A DNA stretch of 64,000 bases from Augochlora pura (taxonomy: Eukaryota; Arthropoda; Insecta; Hymenoptera; Halictidae), in NCBI RefSeq assembly GCF_028453695.1, contig NC_135778.1, positions 25,843,214-25,907,213 on the forward strand. Reading direction: 5' to 3'. Positions 34,011-45,870 of the stretch are shown in pieces. Made by a program: the position numbers and the translations under genes. Position 1 is the stretch's first letter; every line of letters begins with the position of its first letter. The notes beneath the pieces were generated by a model. It worked only from the letters and a program-made list of their open reading frames with translations, was not told where the DNA came from and did not search any database.

Positions 34011-34210
34011 GGCAGTTTAGAATCACTATCATTTTCAGAGTCATTATATCGTAAAGAATGTAAGGGTGAGAGTCTTGTCACAAGAACATCAACATTGTCA
34101 CTGTCACTACTATCAAAATTAGATTTTGAAAAATCTTCAATGTTACCACTACATTCATAATCAAATAAATTGTATGCACAAATCTCTTTTTCGTGATCCA
34201 TTTTAAACAT
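33983..34210 (-). pseudogene. Possible piggyBac-like transposase N-terminus
   Basis: A 75-codon minus frame starts MDHEKEICAY after MFK and is rich in acidic and serine residues (DSSDSDNVDV, YNDSENDSDS), the kind of N-terminus found before the DDD domain in piggyBac-like transposases. Its DNA is strikingly close to 55760-55800 (GACTCTGAAAATGATAGTGA), where the frame also reads SDSENDSDSDDD. No DDD domain or TTAA termini are found around either, so both are truncated. The assignment is inference; a host acidic protein fragment is an alternative. Confidence 0.35.
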
Positions 34211-34399
34211 AATTTATTATATTATTCTGATTAAAATTACGTCAGAAATTTAACAATAATACGACTGAAACAAACATCCAAACACCCAAAAGCGCTTAAA
34301 CTCTGAATTAAATTCTTCTATACGCAATATTGCCTAACTATATTTGCACCGTTATGCGACGCAAGCGAAGCTGAAATCAGTTCTTTATTGGAATTATCT

Positions 34400-34605
34400 C
34401 TGTTTGGTAAAAATTAGTATCCAATTTATTTAGAATTGCAAGAACAAGAATCAATTATTTTCTGTAACATAGAAATGACAAGTTTTCGTCATTCAGTTAT
34501 ACGTGATTGTTTATGAAATGACGAATTTTCATAATTTGGCTATTGGTAATTGTTTGCGAAACAACGAATACGTACAATAATATGATTGTCGACTAAATGT
34601 TTCTC
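34400..34605 (+). repeat. Dispersed repeat (partner 21935-22105)
   Basis: Shares AAGAACAAGAATCAATTA, TTTCTGTAA and GTGATTGTTTATGAAATGACG-like words with 21935-22105. Here the CGAAACAACG/GAAATGACG part is itself present twice (near 34508 and 34553). Lies on the 5' side of the minus-strand frame at 33983-34210. Confidence 0.5.
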
Positions 34606-35500
34606 CCCACTGCATATGTCGTACAATTCAACGCTACACACTATCGTTCGGATGCTTTCGTCGGCGACTGTACTTTTACCGAAATAAAATGGCGAAGATT
34701 CTTCGGACCGAGCAAGCGGACATGCTAGATCAACATGCGAACAAAAAAAAAAAACTCATGTCCGATTTTCTCCGACTGACAGTGCAAAATAACTGGCAGC
34801 GCGGCATCCAGGGCAGACCGTATGGCCAGGGTCTGAGGCGCTGGGGTGCGTTGATTTCGTAACAAACGAGGCGAACGAAGGGAAAAGAGAAAAATGGCCG
34901 CGTCTAGAAACAGCTGCAAATAAACACGCATGGATCAGCGGTAACCGGTCCGGCTGTTATTAGCGAATATGCAGAGGAGATAATTGGACCCTCGGGGAAC
35001 GCCTCGAGGAATTTTAACATTCTTAGAAGAACCGGCCTTAACGAAATCTGCGTTTACGCATCGGCGAGCACTGATGGCGCGCTCGCAGGAGGAAATGTTA
35101 GATAGATAAATCTTCCGTACGGTATTATGAGATCGCGGACTAATGCGTTAAGGATATTTATATGCCGGTGCTGCTGCGAACCAACCTGAGCGAATAAGAG
35201 ATCTGTTACTCCCGTTATCGCTGGAACAGGAGCAAACCGAAGCCACCGGTGTATTCTCGAGTCGACAAAAGTCTTGAGAATCGAGCTGTCAAATCCCATA
35301 ACCTGGACCGATGTGCGGATTTGATGCGTTCGCATCGAGAGCGAGCAGAACGATGTCAAAACGGTAGAGGAGCATTTCGAGAATCCAGAAGCATCGCCGT
35401 GTTATTACAAATTTTGTAACTCGTTCAAATTCATCGTTCCCGATAAGCTTTATTTCACGTAAAAATCCACAATCCACTTGTACCTTGTCAATCATAAAAT
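34605..35500. other. GC-rich island, no gene recognised
   Basis: CpG-rich sequence with minus frames of 68, 101 and 68 codons (34725-34931, 35054-35359, 35289-35495), the last two overlapping in different phases. None is recognised. AAAATGGCGAAG at 34687 is YY1-like on the opposite orientation. Confidence 0.35.
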
Positions 35501-35724
35501 ATTAGCACTATTACTCATAACTTCCACTGAATTCATCAATTTCTCGATAAAACTGAGGCATTTCTTATAAAAATCGATACGCGCGCCAATGGCGAAATAT
35601 TTGTCTGTTTTCATAATCGTGGTAGATGATTCTGACAAGCCAATAAAACCTTATCTCCTTGCTTTTTATGGGAAATGTTTACTTACTTCGAAGGAAATCA
35701 TAAAAGGTTTATTTTATTTACTCT

Positions 35725-36260
35725 TATTCTTTAGCTGAGATATAGGGATGCAATTAGATACTAATGCGTCGTTTTAAAGTCTGCCATCGAATGATGTATT
35801 TTACGTTTAATTTGGTTAGAGGAGAACTTTCTTTGTCATTTATTTATGTACAGCCTCTGAGCTAATTTTGATAGTTTTTATATTGAAATGTCTAAAATCG
35901 GAGGAAATTAAATGGAATCAATCCTATTAGTCTAAATATGTAGGAATTTTTTTAGAATTTTCAAAGATAACCAGTAACAAGCGAAAGTCCATTATTGATA
36001 TTTAGATTTATGACTACAACTATTTGATTAGGTAAGAAACAGGGATGCGGCTGGATGTGAACGAATCGTTTGAAAGTTTACTTTCGATTGTCATATCTTG
36101 ACCTTAATTTGGTTAGAGGAGAATTTTTTTAATAATTGACTTCTATCAAGCTTTTGATCTAATATTGGTAACTCTGCTTCTACATTAGAACACCTAGGAT
36201 TCTGAAATGAAAAAACGGAAGAAACTAGGTATTATCAATCCTATTGATCTAAATGTGTTG
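35725..36260 (+). repeat. Family R, two further copies in tandem (period about 296 bp)
   Basis: AGGGATGCAATTAGATACTAATGCGTCG (from 35744) and AGGGATGCGGCTGGATGTGAACGAATCG (from 36040) start equivalent blocks. Each continues with CGAATGATGTATT- or CGATTGTCATATC-type words, TTTGGTTAGAGGAGAA, and an AATCAATCCTATT(A/G)(G/A)TCTAAAT(A/G)TG end. Same orientation as the 31-kb copies. Confidence 0.75.
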
Positions 36261-36640
36261 GGGCGTCACGGCATCGTCAGTAATAGCAACGAATTGTGAC
36301 GTTATATGTGCGGACTGTATTAAATGGAAGACCGGAATTTAGTGGCGAAGAAACTTATATATTTTGTCTCGTACTATTTACGCCTGTCCTTTGGAGGTCT
36401 GAGGTCCTCGAATTCTATTCCAACTCTCACGTTCTAAAAAGTGTTGTTGACCGAGAGAAGCGAAATCCTAAAGTTAAGCAATAAAGTATGCGTTCTCTCG
36501 GGAGGACAAGTAATTTAAATCTAAATTGCATGCCAGATGTTAGCTAAACGTCCTAAGCTCAAAAATAGCCGTAAAATATAAAATAAAAATAATAGATAAA
36601 TAAAAAATAGTGTCATAAAGAATATTAGTACTGGGCGCTA
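36260..36640. other. Short spacer
   Basis: The 62-codon plus frame at 36296-36484 is not recognised. Nothing else supported. Confidence 0.35.
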
Positions 36641-36960
36641 ACAAAATGTGTACGATTTTTGTAGAATTTCTGCATGTATTTAATAGCAAGCAAGGCTCGA
36701 TTATTCATATCTCGATTTTTAGTTGTAGCTATATTTCTAAACGAGATACGGGGATGAAACTTGATCCAAATGAGTCGCTTGAGAGTCCTCTATCGAATGA
36801 CGCATCGTGAAAGTAATTTAATTGGAGCAGAATTTTACTAGTCGTTTATTTTTATCAAACCTTTGAGCTAATTTTGGTGGTTCTAAATTTTCTAAAAGAG
36901 TACCCAGGATCCTGAACTAAGAGATCCGAGAAAATTAAGCAACACTAAAAAAAACACTAG
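36640..36960 (+). repeat. Family R, fifth copy on this side
   Basis: GATTATTCATATCTCGATTTTTAG, then AAACGAGATACGGGGATG, AATGAGTCGCTTGAGAGTC, CTATCGAATGACGCATC and TTTGAGCTAATTTTGGTGG follow the family order. Single copy, same orientation as the 31- and 36-kb pairs. Confidence 0.7.
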
Positions 36961-37199
36961 CATTTTAATTTTTCGCGATAACTATGTCCTTCGTTAAAAT
37001 ATGCTATCAAATAACAAATAAAAGTCACCAGCGTTTGCGTTACTCAATTATTTTCTCGACTCACCAACTAATTCGAAAGACTTCATTCCGCAAACTAGTT
37101 TATTTAAGTCCATAATTGCAAAAGAACATCGAAATATAATAACATCGTTTATACAACGTCTATAAATCCGCGTGTAAATTTTTTATTTTATACATATCC

Positions 37200-37507
37200 G
37201 ATTTAAATTGCGGTAAATCCTGTTACTTCGTTTCCAGCTGCTTTATTTCTTACAAAGACGGACAAAATCGTTCCGATTAAATTCTCCCTATCTTTCCACG
37301 GCGGTAACGTATAGTGTGATTCCGTGACGATCCGTGCGTCCGCAGCTTTCCGTGGCGAATAATTGAAAGAAATCAACGAGAAGAACCCGTTCAATGACGC
37401 GAGCATTGCCTGACCGATGCTCCAGGCGCAGATCCCATAATTTACTATCCGTATTTATTTCAACCTTAATCGCGTTCTTCTGGGTAATATTCTTACGGAG
37501 ACTCGCC

Positions 37508-37555
<48 letters not shown>

Positions 37556-37900
37556 AACGTGTGCTCGAGATATCATTTCTTGCATAGAAAGGTCGCGCGA
37601 GTGTGATGTAGGATTCCATGGGAATTTTACGCCCTCGGTTATGGGGATTCTATAATGGAACCCTCCAACGGCGACGCTTCAGGGGAAACTTCGCGTTTCC
37701 TTCTAGAATAATCGGCCGTGCTTCCGAGGTACGGATTCTTGGGTTCTGTTCCATTATGTTTGTCTTCCTGTGCGAGACTTTTTGCCGCGCGAAACTTAAG
37801 AATTGGATAATTCTCTCCTGCCAGTTACAAATTAACCTCGCGTTTCGTTTTTTGCGGGACAGTGCAACTCGCCGCTGAAGCGTCGTTTCCTTCGTTCTAT
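37200..37900. other. GC-rich island with a long GA microsatellite
   Basis: Overlapping frames on both strands (70 and 86 codons plus; 67 and 89 codons minus); those crossing the repeat read RERERE or SLSLSL and are artefacts. No recognisable gene. Confidence 0.4.
37510..37552 (+). repeat. (GA)n microsatellite, about 43 bp
   Basis: Uninterrupted GA dinucleotides. Confidence 0.97.
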
Positions 37901-38878
37901 TTAGTGTTACTTGTTTCGTTTTTCTACCGAGGCTTTTACAATTTTTTGAACCCTATCACGAACAAAAGAAATATTTTTCTCGTTTTTAAAATTGACGATT
38001 GACGTATTTCATAGCACATCTTGTCTGCATTTTTCATATGGAAGAATATGAGAAGACGTGCAAATTGTGCTAAATACTGAAATACTGAAATACTGAACTG
38101 ATACTGTAACTGAAATATTATGTATCGTTTGTTTCCTGCATTAATAGTTTACTGATTTAAAAACGTAGAGATTGTTCAACGATAAATAGCATTGAATTTG
38201 GCGTGAATTTTCCTTAATTATTGATCAATCGACTCTCTCGGGTTGACTTTATGCTTCTTTTACCGAGTGATAGAATTTGCTATAGTAACACGATTCTTTG
38301 TATTCTGTTCTATCATATATTGTTCGCTCTTTTATGATATTTTTAAGATGTTAATAATTTGAAAATTGTTCAACATAACGAATCTTGAAGTTGGCATTCA
38401 TTTTTAGTATCACGTAACATTGATATTAGCATAAATTTTCCAATATTTTTCAATAATCGAACAATTTTTTAAATCCTACGTTTTTTCATATCGATTAGAA
38501 GTCTACGTACACCTATTACATAAACTTAATACTAAATAATTTATTAATAAATAAATTTCATAGTATTAAGTTTATTTAATACTTTTAATACTTTTAATAC
38601 TAAACTATAATATGAATACGAAACTTAAAACTAAATATAAGATATTATCTAAGCTGAATGAGAAATTACAATTTATAATAAATCATTAGGTGTTCTAAGC
38701 GTTTGTCATGTATGCAATTAGTTTACTTATATTGCATTTACAATTAAAAAACATGGTGCATATATTTCTGAGAAGAAAATGAAGTTTTCTTTTATAAAAT
38801 TAACGTTAATTGTATTGAACTTTAACAGGTACATATATCTATATTTTTCACATTATAATGCAACAGTGTTTCGTATAC
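37900..38878. other. AT-rich spacer
   Basis: No gene. TGTCATGTATGCAATTAG and the following TTTACTTATATTGCATTTACA (38702-38750) resemble 53716-53765, suggesting a shared Tc1-like element body. CTTTTAATACTTTTAATACT repeats at 38580-38605. Confidence 0.4.
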
Positions 38879-38905
38879 ACTCCCTTCTAAAAGTATAAGA
38901 ACGCT
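38878..38905 (+). mobile_element. Tc1-like terminal repeat, solo end
   Basis: TA followed by CACTCCCTTCTAAAAGTATA then AGAACGC. It is close to CACTCCCCTCCAAATGTATT at 53543. This form (TA, CAC-CCC, AAAAGTAT) is typical of Tc1-like ends. No transposase remnant was recognised next to it. Confidence 0.5.
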
Positions 38906-39179
38906 TACAGAAAGTTAAATAAAGAGAAACTGATAGGAAATTGTTATAAGTTCTTCAATGTGTTTCGAAGATGTTTTCATTATAATGTAGGAGAAAATAT
39001 AGATGTATGTATTTGTTACAGATTAATACAATTAACATCGAAGTTAACATCATCGGGGGACGGCAAGAATGTGTATAAAACGCTGTTTTTCGCGACACAT
39101 TGTACAACATTTAAACACATCACATCTATAACAATAAATGCAACAACATTACAGTTGGTATACTAAAAACAGTGTCAGT

Positions 39180-39905
39180 AGAAGTGCAGGACACAAAAGA
39201 CGCGTAAAAGCAAAAGCATCCACGGCGAAAGCAACGACGAAAACCAGGAATAAATATCAACGTGCAATTCCTGAAAAAGAACAGATAAATCTCGTCTCGG
39301 AGGAAAGAAGGCCGCGATAACGTTTCCGCAGAGGTGATTAAGGTATAAATGCAAGTGCCACAAATTTCGATCGTGTTCCCCGCGCGCACAAATCGCGCGG
39401 CGGTTGCACGAAGAAACGTGTTTTAAGGATCGCTCTCGCTGGACGAAGAAAAACGCGCTTCCCATCCGCGGCGCGGAGTGTTCGCGAGGGTACCGCGCAT
39501 CTATTACCTTTTATCTTTCCACCTTGCCAGCTACCAGAGGCCACCTCCTTTTGCTGTTGCTACACCGTGTTCCACTCAGCCCGAAGATTTTCGTGCCTTT
39601 GCTCGTGGTAGCACCGCCGCGCGTGCGTATCGCCGCCCCGATAATTTTGACATGGACTACACGGTTTCGGTATTAATATGCCGAGAGCCGGCCCCGTGTT
39701 CCGATCAACCGCGATATCAGAAGTCGATGGAAATCGTCCGGTCGTCGCGCACGAAAAAAAATTTGATGGGAAACCCCTGCGTTCGAGGCGTTCTCTACAA
39801 TAAAATGCCTCTTCGTCGATCAAACGCGAAATGTGTCTCACCGGAGACGCGAGTTCCTTGCTCTGCCGGATTACACACGGTGTCCATTAATTTTTTTCAG
39901 GAATG
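39180..39905. other. GC-rich island with many overlapping frames
   Basis: Frames on both strands between 39126 and 39906, the longest 142 codons plus (39478-39906) and 96 and 93 codons minus, cover the same bases in conflicting phases. No domain is recognised in any. Confidence 0.4.
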
Positions 39906-40064
39906 ATTTTCTACAGCAGGGGAGAATCTATTTAATTGTTTCTTTTTTATTTGTCATCCAACTCAATTCATTCAATGAGGTTTTTTTAGTATTGCTGGGC
40001 AATTCTGTAGTAAATAGTCTTTCAACTGATTCTCATTTTCTTTACGCTTAGAATAATCATAATT

Positions 40065-40620
40065 TCAAGAAAATACAACAGTTTGCGTATAATTCCGTGC
40101 TAAAATCAAAGTATTGCTCCGCGTTCGCGGGCAATTAACGCGATTCGTCGCGACGAAGTCGATGCTTGCTGTAGAAACGAAAATCTGCCTGTTCCTTTCT
40201 ATTGTGCAAAAGTTTGTCCCTTGGGTTCGCTGGCGAGGAGAAGAGGAAGGAGAAGCAGCGCACGGGTGCTCGGCAGTAATGCAAATGATAAACAGCGGAG
40301 AGGTTCCCTGCTTCGACACCAGCTGACTGCCGGATGAACGATCAGGGCCGAGAATCGGCACGCTCGTAAATCCTTGCCGGACGATGGTCATCGGTATTTT
40401 AATTGACCCACGGTAGTGCTCGGGAGTTCGCTGCGATTTCGTCTCCTGCGCGAGGAGGCCGAGCCCGAAGCGGAAGTGCCGAGAAAACCGCGTCCCCGGA
40501 CACAGAAACTCGTTCTTTTTCTGAAAAATCGACACCGTTCGGAGCTGCGGATAACTATTAGGGTGACGTCAACTATTAAACGTGCTCGACATTTAAACTA
40601 TTTCGAACTCGATATTTAAC
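40065..40620. other. GC-rich island, unrecognised 156-codon minus frame
   Basis: The minus frame 40065-40535 (156 codons) is overlapped by plus frames of 70 and 67 codons. No signal peptide, membrane segment or domain that I can name. Possible conserved non-coding DNA or exon. Confidence 0.35.
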
Positions 40621-40959
40621 TATATTTTTTTAAAAATTATAATTCTCGATTGGAAACGCTTTCATTAAAAGCAGATACACGTTTGGAAACTGAGACTCTA
40701 TTTATTTAGACACTGTGTTTTTGCACACTGAACAGCATAACTATAGTAGCAAGTTTTCTATAGCGCCAAATTTTTTAACATTTCGAACTTCTAAATCAGA
40801 ATACAAGAATATCAATTGTACGAGCTGAATGAGTTTGATAGGCGATGAATAGAAAAGAAGCTTTTATCATTGAAGCTACAATTACATGTATTTGTAATTG
40901 TATTCGTAAAAATAATTTGTATTTGCATTTGTATTTGTAGGTTCTATTTTTCTAAACGT

Positions 40960-41215
40960 AATTTAAATTTCGCCATATCATTATTACTATCACTAATATA
41001 CGACCTTTACAAATGAAATTTAAACTTTAACAGCATACGATTTTTATAAATAAAATTTAAACTTCGCCAATATACGCTTTGTATAAATGAAATTTAAAAT
41101 TCACCAATATACGATTTTTATAAATGATATTTAAATTTCGTCAACATACGAATTTTATAAATAAAATTTAAACTTCGCCAATACACGATTTTTATAAATG
41201 AAATTTAAGCTTTGA
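40960..41215 (+). repeat. Tandem repeat, unit about 37-38 bp, six copies
   Basis: The unit reads approximately CCAATATACGATTTTTATAA followed by ATGAAATTTAAACTTCG. Six units are recognisable with scattered substitutions, making this one of the better conserved of the 30-40 bp arrays. Confidence 0.8.
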
Positions 41216-41960
41216 CTTGTAAAAAATACGTTTAAATTTAAACATTTAATTTAAAGACATTTTTTGAATTTGAAACATTTAAATTTGATTCTTTATAATC
41301 CAGTTTTATGGAAACACAGAATACAAAACCAAGATCTAAATTTACATGCTACATCTGAAATCCCAGATTTAAATAACAAATTATGTATACCAATAAGTTA
41401 AAAAATGATAGTTAACGCTTAATATTTTTGATAATAGCTGTAATTCTTTTTGATGAAGATTTATACAGCTTTTAAATTTGATTATTTTAAATTCTATTAA
41501 ATTCCACTCGTTAATTTCTTTCGTATATATAATTTTCAGTAAACCGTGCTTTCAATTTGTCGTACTGTGTTTCTATAAAAATTCTTCTTGTTCAAATGAA
41601 ATTGTTTAAACCGACAAAACTACATTTTATTTCATATATGTAATAAATATATATTAATAATATATATTTCATATATATTAATAAATATATATTTCATACG
41701 TACATATAAATAAATATATCTTTATTTATTTATCCATAGTGCCATTTTACAAGTTTGTGTAAATAAGCAACCATCATTGTAACGGAAAACAAATAAAGAT
41801 CGCGCGTTAATTTTAAAACGCAAATTTATTCTAAGCGACTATTTAATCGCTAATACATACATACGATAATCTTGCATTTGTTAAATAAGCCGTCTGGTTC
41901 AAAGTATATCCACAAGTAAATACAAATAGCTGACGAATTTTCTGAGAAGCTTCAGGCAAT
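41215..41960. other. AT-rich spacer with TATATT repetition
   Basis: Low-complexity; ATAAATATATATT...TTTCATA words recur at 41640-41720. No gene supported. Confidence 0.45.
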
Positions 41961-42525
41961 GAGAATTCAGTGAGGACCACGCGTTCCGACGACCATATTC
42001 GCAACGCATTGTCGCGGGCGAATATGAGAAATCGCGAGAACAGTGGTGAAAGGGTGTGCAATCGATTTGGAACCGAAGACGCCGACCGCAGGAGCTTGTC
42101 ACCTGTCAGGGTCCGCAACCTGCGGCCCGAAATGGGTCACGTCAGGCGAAACGGAGAAGGGAAGATCGCCGGAGAGAAGAAACCGTTCGCCGTGTGCGCG
42201 CAGATTCACCGGTTTCGTTGGCCTTCTGCGGTCGATCGATGTGCAGCACGACATTTCAACGGCGCGACGTGCGGTCACCCTTTCTTAAGAGCTCGCACAG
42301 AGTTTGATTACAGGTTGCGGATATCGTTCACCCTGTTACGTGATAGGCTAGGAACATAGCCAGCGAATACCTGGAATACCGGGCGGTCACTGTCAGTTTT
42401 GCGGCAGTGTGCCGTGTCGGTGATCGCGCGAGGGCGACACTCGAATTTCTCGGTTTCGACGCTGTCGAAATTAAATTGGTTGTCATTAGACCGCGAATCC
42501 TTGTGCGAGGTGTATTTAATGTCAT
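41960..42525. other. GC-rich island, overlapping frames
   Basis: Plus frames of 129, 81 and 83 codons in three phases overlap each other, and 91- and 67-codon minus frames overlap their 5' part. Stop-poor GC sequence explains them; no domain recognised. Confidence 0.4.
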
Positions 42526-43180
42526 ATAATAGTCGAATGTTGTGCCAGGGAGGAATAGAATATAAATAAATTGCTTGGTATATTAATTGTAATAAGTTGA
42601 TAATAGCGCAGTCGATTTGTTATCGTTAGACTTGGGATCTTTATGCCAAATACATCTAATATAATATAACATTCGAATACTATGCAAAAGTGAAATAAAA
42701 TAAAAATAAATTTTTTGCTATAATAACTTTAAATAAGTTGGAAATCGTGTAACAATATCATCAAATTTATCTTACGTTTCAAAATCGAAATCTTATTGTA
42801 ACATGTACACCAATGTATTCCCTATGTGTTAGTTTACATTCGGAGTTTTTGCTACGAAATTACGAAAACTAGTGAATTATTTTTTCGACTCCCTTGATGT
42901 TTATCATTTATTATAGACGCGTCTTCATTTTCAAAATTGGATCTGTGGACACGATTGAATATTTAATATAAACTATATACATATATTACAAAGATATTTG
43001 TAATTTACAATTTGCAAATCTTTTCCTGCATAATATGTATTCTCATATACTTCGAAGCGATCGAATTTTAATGTTTTGACTTTACTATTTTCTTTTTATT
43101 CGACAGTTTATTTCATAAGATTGGATTTTTTTTATTAAGGTCGGCGTGTTTGTACAAAGTTTAACGAAAATTAATCAGGG
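42525..43180. other. AT-rich spacer
   Basis: GTCATATAATAGTCGAATGTTGTGCCA at 42521 and a looser ATAACATTCGAATACTATGCAAAA at 42666 hint at local inverted similarity, along with TTAGACCGCGAATCCTTGTG (42487) and TTAGACTTGGGATCTTTATG (42626), a likely diverged direct repeat with period near 140. No gene. Confidence 0.35.
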
Positions 43181-43253
43181 ACGTCGGAAGACGGGCGCGA
43201 TTGTATTCATTTTCTGCTAGCGACGCAATAATAATTGATTAATTTGATCTATG

Positions 43254-43533
43254 TCACGAACAGAGCACGTGAGTCATAAAACCGGCCCTATTTCCCTTCG
43301 AGAGAACCCTGGATAGGGTGCCGCACCCTAGCAACCCCTCCCCTACCTAAATAGAACCTCCATTTCGTGAGGGAAAGAGACGGGGAGGGTATCGCGAACA
43401 GAGCACGTGTGTCATAAAACCGGCCCTATTTCCCTTCGAGAGAACCCTGGATAGGGTGGCGTACCCTAGCAATCCCTCCCCTACCTAAATGGAACCTCCA
43501 TTTCGTGCAGGGAAACAGGCAGGGATGGTATCG
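43254..43533 (+). repeat. 138-bp tandem duplication, two copies
   Basis: Copy 1 (from 43254) and copy 2 (from 43392) differ at only about a dozen positions. Each carries GAGCACGTG (an E-box), GTCATAAAACCGGCCCTATT, a near-perfect palindrome (TAGGGTGCCGCACCCTA at 43314-43330; TAGGGTGGCGTACCCTA in copy 2) and CCTCCATTTCGTG. In copy 1 the E-box overlaps an AP-1-like TGAGTCAT, lost in copy 2. High identity suggests recent or constrained duplication. No frame. Confidence 0.9.
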
Positions 43534-43659
43534 TAGCCAATAGAATTCAATTTGAAAACGAAAACTCCGCCCTAGATGTCACCCTTAGTATAATAACGAC
43601 CACAGAAGATGATATACAGCTCTGGCACCCCGAGGGGACGGGGTTTCTCGGGCCCCCGA

Positions 43660-44470
43660 GCCAAGGAATTTCAAGTTCCAATATCTTTTATTGCCAGCCA
43701 CTTGAAATTTCAGTCCACGGGACCGAGAATCTTGAATGTGAAATAAAAATGTACTGCTTCATGGAAATCTCAAAATTATAGTCCACGGGTCGAAGAATTT
43801 AGAATTCGATTGCTCTACTCTGCGATAAACTGGAATTTTTGGTACGCGAGACAACAAATTTGAAATTAGGATATTCTACATAGTGAGAAATTTTTCATTT
43901 TTCTTTACGAATCATAGAATTTGAAATTCGAATTTTCTGTGTTGTGAAAAATGTAAAATTTTCGTTCACTAGTCGAGTAATTTGAAATTAAAATTATCTA
44001 CTTTGTAAAAAGCTGAAGATTTTCATCAACGTGGCAAGGAAATTGAAAATAGAATTTTGTTGTTGTAAACATTTTAATCCACGAGACGAAGTTATTGAAT
44101 TTAAAGTATTTCACATTGTGAGTAATTTGAAATTTTGGTTCATAAGTCAAACGTTTCCACGTAATGAGAAACTTGAAGGTTTTTTTTTCAAAAAATTGCA
44201 AACGGAACTTTCTACGTCGCGAAATGTTAGAATATTCTATGGTACGTTGTGAAAATTTGATCGTCAAATATCCTGCATTCTGCAAATTTAAAAATAGAAT
44301 ATTTCTACGTTATAAATATCTAAAATTGAAGTGTTCTGCGTTATGCAAATTTAAAAATAGAGTATTCCAAATTATGAAAATCTGAAATTGTAATTTTCTA
44401 CATCGTAAAAATGTGAAATTTGAATTTTCTGCTACGTGAAAAATTAAATTTAGAATTTTCTGATATCAGA
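43660..44470 (+). repeat. Degenerate array, unit about 60-65 bp
   Basis: Order per unit: GAATTTGAAATT, then GAATTTTCTACNTTGTGAAA, then a GTCCACGGG- or TTCACTAGTCGA-like word. Units recur about every 60-65 bp for 0.8 kb, best preserved at 43740-44100 and simplified later. The 95- and 73-codon frames here are repeat translations. Confidence 0.7.
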
Positions 44471-45870
44471 AAGAGATTTCACTAATTTACCAATATTAGT
44501 CACCAATAAACTAAGGTATTAGAAGGAGATGATGATCATATTATCTTTCTGCGAGCAATGTTTCTTTGTTAAAAGAAATACCCCCTCATATAGATTAAAA
44601 GAATTTACAAAAATAAAACTGTTAATTTATTTATAAACTTACCTACAAACTCACGTGTAACAAGTGTCTGTATATTAACAAAAATCAACAAAATTAAACA
44701 GTTTAACATTTAAAACAGAGATTAACATGTTCCGTGTCCGGTAAAATAAATGGCAACGGTTGGTTGTCTTTTGCATAAGCCTGCTTCCATCAGGTAATTT
44801 AACGCTACACAAACAACAGTGTCGCGTGCGTCGCATACTTTCATGTTGGAAACAATGCTGCAGTAACTTCTAATTTAACGTATCCTCGTTCATTACTCGC
44901 TAAGTGTGTTCAACTCGCGTTACTCGCCCGCGAGCCTAAGTGGCTCTTTGTTAAATGAGATTCAGTAGTTAGCTAAACGGATGTTTCAAAATTACAGCGA
45001 ACCGTTTACTATGCTGATCATTTGTTCCGACTTCTGTAAATCGAATGCTCTTTTTAATTCCCCTTTTGTGCGATTAGATTCAATCTTTCATTTCCATTAC
45101 GATATATTGTTACTTTTATAGTAATATAGAATAACGGATTCAAGCAATTCGACAACGAAATTAATGTAGAATCGACAAAATAATATCTAGAAATTTATCA
45201 TCCGAATATTTTGTCTTGATAAAATATCTTACAGTAGGTCAAATTTTCTACATTGGAATAATAAGAATATCAACTTAATTAGATTACTAAATGTCGATTT
45301 AATGTGATAAACGATACAATTAATATTCGATAAGTATTTTAATTCAATCGATAAAATTTATTGAAATTTAATTGAAATATAAATATCAGAGTTGAAAACG
45401 ATGTTAATAAATCAATGATTCCTCAAATTTATCTGGGACGACTCTTAAAATTCTGTAAGCAATAATAAACATTAATTAAGTTAAATAATGCTCAAAAATG
45501 TTCTTAATAATAAAATAAATGTCAAATATTATTAAACAGTACTTATTTCTCGTTCCTAATAGATTATTCGAACCTGATGAATGTAAAAATATATATTGAA
45601 GCATAATTACTGTTAATAAAATAATAAATGGACAAATAAAGGTACAATGATGATTTATATGTAGTTGCATTATTAATAGAGAAATCTTGCTATAGATAAT
45701 GTTATAATAAATACAGTATTTCATAGTGGTATTAACTTAAATGAGCGATGACTATATAATATACTATACATAATTATTATAGAAAGAAGAGCTCTTTATA
45801 ATATTAATTCGAAAATATTCGGCAATGCAGCAACAAAGATTAATTCGTTGTTATCCGAATCTTCATTTTT
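44470..45870. other. AT-rich spacer
   Basis: A slightly GC-richer part lies at 44730-45000. No frame beyond an 82-codon hydrophobic minus frame at 45476-45724 that looks like AT-rich chance. No RNA gene recognised. Confidence 0.4.

Noticed and set aside
37288..37606. Frames reading SLSLSL or RERERE
   Set aside because: Products of a GA microsatellite.
39138..39320. Basic 60-codon frame (KRRVKAKASTAKATTKTR) as a ribosomal or histone-like protein
   Set aside because: Composition is suggestive but it is short, overlapped by minus frames and lacks a family motif.
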